Shown piece after piece: positions 13,529 to 18,914 of a stretch of DNA of 18,914 nucleotides. The notes under the pieces were generated by a model. The model saw only the letters and a list, made by a program, of their open reading frames with translations, ran no database searches and was not told the DNA's origin. The position numbers were made by a program, and so were the translations under genes. Position 1 is the stretch's first letter, and every line of letters begins with the position of its first letter. Source of the stretch: Aureococcus anophagefferens (taxonomy: Eukaryota; Sar; Pelagophyceae; Pelagomonadales; Pelagomonadaceae); NCBI RefSeq assembly GCF_000186865.1, contig NW_008705561.1:2481134-2500047 (forward strand), written 5' to 3'.

Positions 13529-16500
13529 CTATTGGAGGCCGAACCCCTCGCACTCGCGGATGGCGATGTTGAGGAGGTGGGCGACCTTGTCGGGCGGGTC
13601 GTAGTCCGGCAGGAGGAGCGTGTTGAAGCACGTGTGGCTCGTCGGGAGGTTCGACGAGTCGGGCCCCGCGCGCTGGATGCGGAAGGCCGGGTGCGCCGGC
13701 GGCCGGAGGGCGCCGAGGCCGCCCATGGGCGCCGTCTTGGACCCCGTCGTGAACATGAGGAAGAGGCGGCGGCCGTCCTCGTCGAGCGCGTCGACCGCGG
13801 CCCAGAGCGCGCGGACGACGGGGTGGCCGTCGGGCGCGTCGCCGAAGCCCTCGTAGACGACGACGGGCCGCAGGGCCGTCAGGTCCAGGCCGTCCTCGTC
13901 GCCCTGGACCATGACCCGGAGCTCGTCGGGCTCGACGACGCGCTCGAGCGCGCTCCCGCTGAGCACGCGCCAGAATCCCGACGCGAAGCGGTCGAACTGC
14001 GCCGCGACGGACCGCCGCAGGCGCCAGTCCACGAGCGCCTCGACGTAGGCGTGGCGGTTCTCCGCCGTCACCGCGATCTCCGAGCCGCCCGGCACCAAGT
14101 CGACGACCGCGCCGTCCGACGCGGGCGCGAGCGGGTCCGCGTCGACGAGCGTGCGGCAGAACGTCTCGCGCACGTCCTCGGGCGGTTCGAAGGCCAACAA
14201 CATGCGCAGGCCCCGCGCTAGGTCGTCGTCGAGCTCCGCCAAGTCGTCGAGCGTGTAGCGCGCCGCGTCGTCGTCCGCGAGCCACGACGCGTTCGCCGCG
14301 GGCGACGCGGCCAGCAGCTTCTTGTAGGCCACGCGCGGCAGGCGCACCTCGAGCACGACGGAATTGTAGACCGCGAGACCCACCAGTAACCCCGCGAGCT
14401 CGAACTCCGTGTCGTACCAGTCGCACGCGGCGTTGAAGAAGATCTCGTCGCCCGCGCCCGTCGCCGTCCGCGCGAACATGCCGACGATGGGGTCGAAGAG
14501 CTGGGGCACCAGGAGTTGGAAGAACTCCTTGCGGGGCCCGCCCTCGTCGACGCCGGCCTCGCCCTCGAAGACGACCTTGAGCTCCTTCTTGAGCTCGCCG
14601 TCCGGGCACGCCGCGAGCGCCGCGAGCGCCGTCGCCAGGAGCACGGACCGCGGCACGCGGAGCACGAGGTAGGGCAGCGACGCGCCGACGACGAAGGGCG
14701 CCATCATCGTCGCGCGCGCGCCGGCCTCGCCCTGGCGCCGCCGCGCGTCCACGGCGAGGAGCTCGCGCTTCGTCGCGGGCGCGGCCAGGAAGCTGAAGGT
14801 CGACAGGTACCACTTGCCGCTCGCCGTCGCGCCCGTGACCTCGCCGGCGCGCGGCGCGCCCGCGTCGCGCCAGCGCATGAAGTCCACGAGCAGGCTCCCG
14901 GGCCCCGCGCCGTACTGCGGCCGCGGCTGGTCCCGGGGCTGCCGCGCGTCGTCGTCGTCGTGGCGCGGCGTCGCGATGACGACGCCCAGGGCGTCGACCT
15001 CGGGCACGCGGTAGGACTCGAGGACCTCGGACCGGGGCACGCCCGGGTGGCGCCGCGACGCGCGGCGGAGGAGCTCCATGGACAGGCACGCGCGCCGCGC
15101 GGCCGCGAAGGCGCCGCGCGCCTTCGGGAGCGCGCCGACGGCGTTCTCCCGGAAGGCCGCGGACGCGAGCGCCGCCGGCGCGTCGAGGACGACGTCGCGC
15201 GCGCCCGACATGAGGTCCAGGCTCGCGTCGCCGCGGAGCTGCAGCGCGAGGTCCGACGACGCGGAGAGCCGCACGCCGTCGCCGCTCGGCAGGGACCCGT
15301 CGAGGGCCGCGCGCCGCGCCGCGGCGACGACGAGGAACTTGAGGGGCCGCCGGAGCCGCGCGCGGAGCGACGCGCGCGCGTCCGTGTCGTCGCCGTGCTG
15401 CGACGCGAACGTCTCGGCCGCGCGGCCGCGCCGGGGCAGGGCCGCGGCGATGACGCGCGCCCGCGCCGACTCGTGCATGGCCAACAGCAGCTCCACCGTG
15501 GCCTGGGCCGCCTCCCAGGCCAGGTACGACGTCGCGCCGCGCGCCTTCGATCCCGCGTCGACGGACGTGGGCGACGAGCTCGGCGAGTCGTCGTCGCCGC
15601 TCTGCTCCGGGTCGTCGTCGGCCTTGGCCGGCGACTTGGCGCCGTGGGAGCCCAACGCGCTGCGGCCGCTCCGCGGCGGCGCGCAGCCCTCGTCGTCCGC
15701 GTTCGACGCGACGACGGTCGCCGCCGCGGCCGCGAGCGCGACGCAGCACCGCGCGGCGTCGGGCGACCGCGCGTCGCGCTGGGCCGACGCGAGGCGCGTC
15801 GCGCCGGCCATGATGGCCAGCGCGAGCTTGCGGCGCACCGCGTCCTCGCGGCCCGGCGCGCGGCCGCCGCGGCCCGACCGCGCGGCCGCGCAGACCGCGT
15901 CGAGGGGCGCGAAGCAGCGCTCGAAGGCGCGGGCGTCGAAGCGCACGTCGTCGAAGCGCGTCCCGTCGTCGTCGTCGTCGTCGTAGTCCAAGAAGTCGTC
16001 GCACCGCGGCGCGTCCTCGGCGACGAACGACGCCGCGAGGAGCGACGGCCAGCTCAGCACGTCCGCGAGGCGGTCCAGGGCCGCGTCGCGCTTCGCCGAC
16101 GCCTCGAGGGACGCGGCGTCGAAGCTGACGTCGCCCGCGTCGACGAAGCAGACCGCCGCGGCCTCGGCGCCGCACGCCGCGGCCTCGTCGCCGCCGATGG
16201 GCCGCGCGGACGCCGCGGACGCGAGGAACGAGTCGACGCGGCTCGCCTTGCGGCCGTCCTTCGTCAGGTCCGTCGCGCCGTCGGCCCAGAAGGGCCGCCC
16301 CTTGGGCGCGGGACCGCCCGCGGGCAGCGACCCGTCGGACGCGCGGCAGAGCGCGAGCGACGTGTCGCCGCCCGCGACGACGTGGAACGCGTGGCGGTGC
16401 TCCGGCAGGGGCACGACGTGCTCCTCCTTGGACAGCTGGGAGAAGCCGCCGGAGCAGGCGCCGGCCCGGTCCGCGCCGAAGGCCCGCAGACCGCCCGACG

Positions 16501-18205
16501 ACAGCGCCGCCAGCGAGTGCGCGTCGCCCGCGGCGACGGCGACGACGACCGCGGCGCCCCCGAGGCTCGCGAAGCAGGGCACGGGCACGGGCTGGTCGCG
16601 CCTGTCGGCGAGGCCGAGCTGGCCCGCGTGGTTCCTCCCGCAGCCGAGCGCGCGGCCCGAGCGCGTGAGGAACAGCGTGTGCGCGCGGCCCGCGCAGCAC
16701 CGGTCGACGCGGAAGTCCGGGGGCACGGCGCAGCGGCCGGGCACCAACACCGCGTCGCCGTCGACGTCCTCGAGGGGGCCGACGACGCCGCACTGGCGGT
16801 GCTCGTCGCGGCCCCAGGCCCAGGCCTCGCCCGTCGCCGTGACCGCGACGCAGTGGCCGCCGCCGCAGTCGACGCCGACGACGGGCACGCCCACGAGCGC
16901 GTCGACGCGGCGGCAGGACGACGCCGCCGCCGCGCCGTCGCCGGCCAACCCGACGCCGCAGGCCTCGCGCGCGCCCCACGTGAAGACCTCGAAGCGCGAC
17001 GTCAAAGCGACGGTGACGGCGTCGCCGCACGCGACGGCCGCGACGACGCAGCGCTGGAGCGCGCCGCCGACGGGCCGCGGCGGCAGGGGCGCGCCGCCCC
17101 GCGCCGGGTTGCCGCCGCCGGAGACCTGGCCCCGGTCGTCGCCGCCCCAGCACAGCACGCGGCCACTGCTCGTCACGCACGCGCTGTGCGCCGCGCCGCA
17201 GGCGACGGCGACGACGCGCGCGCCCACGGGCAGCGACTCGACGCGCACGGCCCGGGGCACGTGCTCCGGCCGGTTCGCGTCGCACTGGAGCGCCTCGTTC
17301 GCGCCGGACGCGTAGACGCAGCCCTCGTCGTCGACGGCCAAGGCGTGGCGGCCGCTCGTCGCGCAGGCGACGACGCGCGTGCGCCGCGACGCGAAGCGCT
17401 CCACGGGCCGGAGGGGGCCCGCAGTCTTCCCGTCCTCCTCGTCGTTGAGGAGCGACGCGCGGCCCCAGGAGAAGAGGAGCGGGCCGGACGTCGAGTCGCC
17501 CGCGTCGCCCCGCGGCGTCGGCCGCACCTCGCCGGCGACGACCGGCGGGTCCCGGGCCGCGGCGTCGCCGGGCGTCATGGACAGGGACCGGCTCAGGGCT
17601 TCTAAACCCGCGGACGGCGGCCGCGGCGTCGCGGGCGCCGGGTCGGCCCCGTCGTCGACGGGCGTCGCCCCGGGCACCTCGAGCGGCGCGCGGCGGCCCG
17701 CGTCGCTCGAGCTCCGGCCGCGGCCGAGGCGCGGGGCGCTGTTCATGCGCTTCACGGGCGACCCGTGGCGCGAGGGCCGCGAGCTCCGCGCGGACGACGC
17801 GCGCTCGAGCGGCACGCCGCGGTCGAGCGCGTCCGCGGCGCGGTCCACGCGGGACCGCAGGCTCTCGAAGGCGCCGAGGGCCTTGAGCGTCGACCGCAGG
17901 GACGCGAGGCCGCTCCGGCCCTCGAAGGCGAGGGCCGCCCGCCCCTCGTGGGACAGGGACCGCTCGAGCTCGAGCATCGTCGCCTCCGCCCAGGTGAGCG
18001 TCGTCGCGCCGGCGTCGTCCTCGACCGCCCGGGGGGGCGCGTCGACCGCGGCCATGCCGGGAATCCGCGGGGGCGGGGGGGGCGCGGGCCCGGCCCCGCG
18101 TCTGATCTGACTCTCGGAGAACGACGGGCTCGGGGTTACACTCCCAAAGCTGTTCAGAGAGCCCACGGAGCGGGCAGCCTTTGCGTTGCGAATTGATGTT
18201 TTCAT
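13529..18205 (-). CDS. RCC1-repeat HECT-type E3 ubiquitin ligase
   Basis: One uninterrupted frame from ATG 18205 to TAG 13529-13531 encodes 1558 residues. After a Ser/Pro-rich N-terminus, residues about 243-621 carry RCC1-type propeller blades: LLFSWGRA, VACATSGRHALAVDDEGCVY, VACGAAHSACVTSSGRVLCW, VDCGGGHCVAVTATGEAWAW, CCAGRAHTLFLTRSGRALGC, VAAGDAHSLAALSSGGLRAF. A poorly conserved middle (about 640-1150) includes an Asp-rich run encoded near 15964. The last 370 residues are the HECT domain: LKVVFEGEAGVDEGGPRKEF, FELAGLLVGLAVYN, then LPTSHTCFNTLLLPDY with the catalytic Cys at 1526, and the conserved EGFGLQ end. HECT ligases accept ubiquitin on this Cys and pass it to substrate; the RCC1 propeller probably recruits partners, as in HERC proteins. 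Substrate unknown. No introns were found. Confidence 0.93.
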   Translation of the reverse strand: MKTSIRNAKAARSVGSLNSFGSVTPSPSFSESQIRRGAGPAPPPPPRIPGMAAVDAPPRAVEDDAGATTLTWAEATMLELERSLSHEGRAALAFEGRSGLASLRSTLKALGAFESLRSRVDRAADALDRGVPLERASSARSSRPSRHGSPVKRMNSAPRLGRGRSSSDAGRRAPLEVPGATPVDDGADPAPATPRPPSAGLEALSRSLSMTPGDAAARDPPVVAGEVRPTPRGDAGDSTSGPLLFSWGRASLLNDEEDGKTAGPLRPVERFASRRTRVVACATSGRHALAVDDEGCVYASGANEALQCDANRPEHVPRAVRVESLPVGARVVAVACGAAHSACVTSSGRVLCWGGDDRGQVSGGGNPARGGAPLPPRPVGGALQRCVVAAVACGDAVTVALTSRFEVFTWGAREACGVGLAGDGAAAASSCRRVDALVGVPVVGVDCGGGHCVAVTATGEAWAWGRDEHRQCGVVGPLEDVDGDAVLVPGRCAVPPDFRVDRCCAGRAHTLFLTRSGRALGCGRNHAGQLGLADRRDQPVPVPCFASLGGAAVVVAVAAGDAHSLAALSSGGLRAFGADRAGACSGGFSQLSKEEHVVPLPEHRHAFHVVAGGDTSLALCRASDGSLPAGGPAPKGRPFWADGATDLTKDGRKASRVDSFLASAASARPIGGDEAAACGAEAAAVCFVDAGDVSFDAASLEASAKRDAALDRLADVLSWPSLLAASFVAEDAPRCDDFLDYDDDDDDGTRFDDVRFDARAFERCFAPLDAVCAAARSGRGGRAPGREDAVRRKLALAIMAGATRLASAQRDARSPDAARCCVALAAAAATVVASNADDEGCAPPRSGRSALGSHGAKSPAKADDDPEQSGDDDSPSSSPTSVDAGSKARGATSYLAWEAAQATVELLLAMHESARARVIAAALPRRGRAAETFASQHGDDTDARASLRARLRRPLKFLVVAAARRAALDGSLPSGDGVRLSASSDLALQLRGDASLDLMSGARDVVLDAPAALASAAFRENAVGALPKARGAFAAARRACLSMELLRRASRRHPGVPRSEVLESYRVPEVDALGVVIATPRHDDDDARQPRDQPRPQYGAGPGSLLVDFMRWRDAGAPRAGEVTGATASGKWYLSTFSFLAAPATKRELLAVDARRRQGEAGARATMMAPFVVGASLPYLVLRVPRSVLLATALAALAACPDGELKKELKVVFEGEAGVDEGGPRKEFFQLLVPQLFDPIVGMFARTATGAGDEIFFNAACDWYDTEFELAGLLVGLAVYNSVVLEVRLPRVAYKKLLAASPAANASWLADDDAARYTLDDLAELDDDLARGLRMLLAFEPPEDVRETFCRTLVDADPLAPASDGAVVDLVPGGSEIAVTAENRHAYVEALVDWRLRRSVAAQFDRFASGFWRVLSGSALERVVEPDELRVMVQGDEDGLDLTALRPVVVYEGFGDAPDGHPVVRALWAAVDALDEDGRRLFLMFTTGSKTAPMGGLGALRPPAHPAFRIQRAGPDSSNLPTSHTCFNTLLLPDYDPPDKVAHLLNIAIRECEGFGLQ

Positions 18206-18277
18206 TCGACTCCTTCCAGGCCACAGTTTCTCTCGCCACCCAGAGAGAGAGAGAGACTACCAGACGGACGCGGCGCG
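18206..18277. promoter_or_regulatory. Divergent promoter with a GA/CT tract
   Basis: Only 72 bp separate the HECT ligase ATG from the next plus-strand ATG. An AG dinucleotide run occupies about 18242-18256 (a CT tract on the minus strand, within the HECT leader or promoter). Such tracts can act as GAGA-type or initiator-adjacent elements; that is inference. Confidence 0.4.
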
Positions 18278-18914
18278 ATGTCGTTGGCGCGGAACGGCCG
18301 CGGGGGCAAGCGCGACCGCGCCGCATTCGAGGCCCTCACACTAGGAGCGATGCTCACATACGACCACAGCACGGGCGCGGGCGACGACACGGTCAACTAT
18401 TATCGGCCTCACTTCACGGCGAACTGCGATTCTCGGCGCGGACACAGCGGGATGGACGTGTTCGAGAAGGCGCTGGACAGTGCGCGCGTAAATTGGCTCT
18501 CGTACGCGCCGGACGGCTCCGACGTGTGGGACAACCCTATCGCGAAGCGGCTGAAAACCGCTGCGGGCCGCGCGCGGGAAGGAGACGTGCCGCGCGGCGC
18601 GCCGGGCGCACGTCGCACCTTCGCGACGAAGAAGTCCATGGTAGCGCGGGCCGACGGGCAGACGTGCTTGCAGACGCGGGACTACTGTCGGAATGATGAT
18701 GGGTTTTTGACGACGTCCTCCAAGCTCGTCGTCGTCGACCTCACGAATATGGGGGACCTCAAGCTCGGCGACGCGCAGTACGAGTTCGTCAAGGACTACG
18801 CGACCGCGGCGTGCTCGGCGACGGCCAAGGAGGTCGTCGAGATGAAGCGCACGCAGTCGATCGCGCGGCGCCTGCTCGCGCACGACGTCGCGCGGCGCCG
18901 CCGCGCGGCCGCGG
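18278..18914 (+). CDS. Unrecognised protein (partial, runs off the right edge)
   Basis: From ATG 18278 the frame is open for 212 codons to the window end. The sequence is hydrophilic: MSLARNGRGGKRDRAAFEAL, then LTYDHSTGAGDDTVNYYRPH, GMDVFEKALDSARVNWLSYA, DGSDVWDNPIAKRLKTAAGR, LTTSSKLVVVDLTNMGDLKL, ending in an Arg/Ala-rich helix. No signal peptide or known motif is seen. Third positions are less strictly G/C than in neighbouring genes (TAT TAT, GTA AAT, AAT GAT GAT, TTT TTG). The first 20 or so residues could be replaced by a downstream ATG at 18350. The antisense reading is Arg/Val/Leu-dominated and less convincing. Family unknown. Confidence 0.6.
   Translation, partial: MSLARNGRGGKRDRAAFEALTLGAMLTYDHSTGAGDDTVNYYRPHFTANCDSRRGHSGMDVFEKALDSARVNWLSYAPDGSDVWDNPIAKRLKTAAGRAREGDVPRGAPGARRTFATKKSMVARADGQTCLQTRDYCRNDDGFLTTSSKLVVVDLTNMGDLKLGDAQYEFVKDYATAACSATAKEVVEMKRTQSIARRLLAHDVARRRRAAA

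Noticed and set aside
14516..17605. A 1029-codon plus-strand open frame antisense to the HECT gene
   Set aside because: The opposite strand carries clear RCC1 and HECT motifs; this frame is compositional shadow.
12351..18326. A 1991-codon minus-strand open frame
   Set aside because: It overlaps the RCC1-HECT gene in another frame and consists of Arg/Gly/Ala-rich low-complexity sequence. Long stop-free shadow frames are expected in such GC-rich coding DNA.
1..18914. CRISPR arrays, rRNA, tRNA or bacterial operons
   Set aside because: No regularly spaced repeats, RNA-gene signatures or Shine-Dalgarno-led gene strings are visible. Introns and plastid-type leaders indicate a eukaryotic nuclear genome.

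Overview
This window reads as nuclear DNA of a very GC-rich, gene-dense microbial eukaryote, most likely a photosynthetic stramenopile of the pelagophyte type (Aureococcus-like). Three things point there. Spliceosomal introns interrupt the genes. Two proteins begin with a signal peptide followed by a plastid-type leader, one with an FVAP motif like the ASAFAP motif of heterokont plastid proteins. Two introns in one gene are copies of a short inverted-repeat transposon with 8-bp target duplications, the structure described for the introner elements of Aureococcus anophagefferens. The species is inferred, not proven.

Layout from left to right: (1) 1-1236 (-), partial secretory protein with a SAM-like and two PA domains; (2) 1351-2115 (+), plastid-leader acetoacetate-decarboxylase-like protein resembling plant NXD1; (3) 2116-3391 (-), CRAL-TRIO/Sec14 lipid-transfer protein with one intron; (4) 3471-5395 (-), PH-domain protein with a long disordered tail and a 59-nt intron; (5) 5533-6486 (+), ankyrin protein with a PPKPAAA repeat tail; (6) 6483-7572 (-), Lys/Glu-rich coiled-coil protein with hydrophobic segments; (7) 7897-8475 (-), unrecognised 192-residue protein; (8) 8840-11771 (-), NSF-type AAA+ ATPase with a plastid-type leader, carrying two introners; (9) 11896-12465 (-), single-pass membrane protein; (10) 12631-13301 (+), Lys/Ala/Pro-rich linker-histone-like protein with three short introns, two of them homologous; (11) 13529-18205 (-), RCC1-HECT E3 ubiquitin ligase; (12) 18278-end (+), partial unrecognised protein.

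Packing is extreme. One convergent pair ends in abutting stop codons, another in a shared CTAG. Divergent starts are separated by roughly 70-165 bp, and two of those spacers carry striking palindromes. Ordinary introns are 52-76 nt, while the two introner-derived ones are about 194 and 200 nt. No operon or shared pathway links the genes. Two encode proteins probably delivered to the plastid (2 and 8), and two concern membrane lipid or phosphoinositide contacts (3 and 4).

Most attractive for follow-up are the twin introners, with exact target duplications and a one-base inverted-repeat asymmetry that creates the splice acceptor, and their host gene: an NSF-like ATPase with a plastid-type leader, no recognisable NSF N domain and a degenerate second P-loop.
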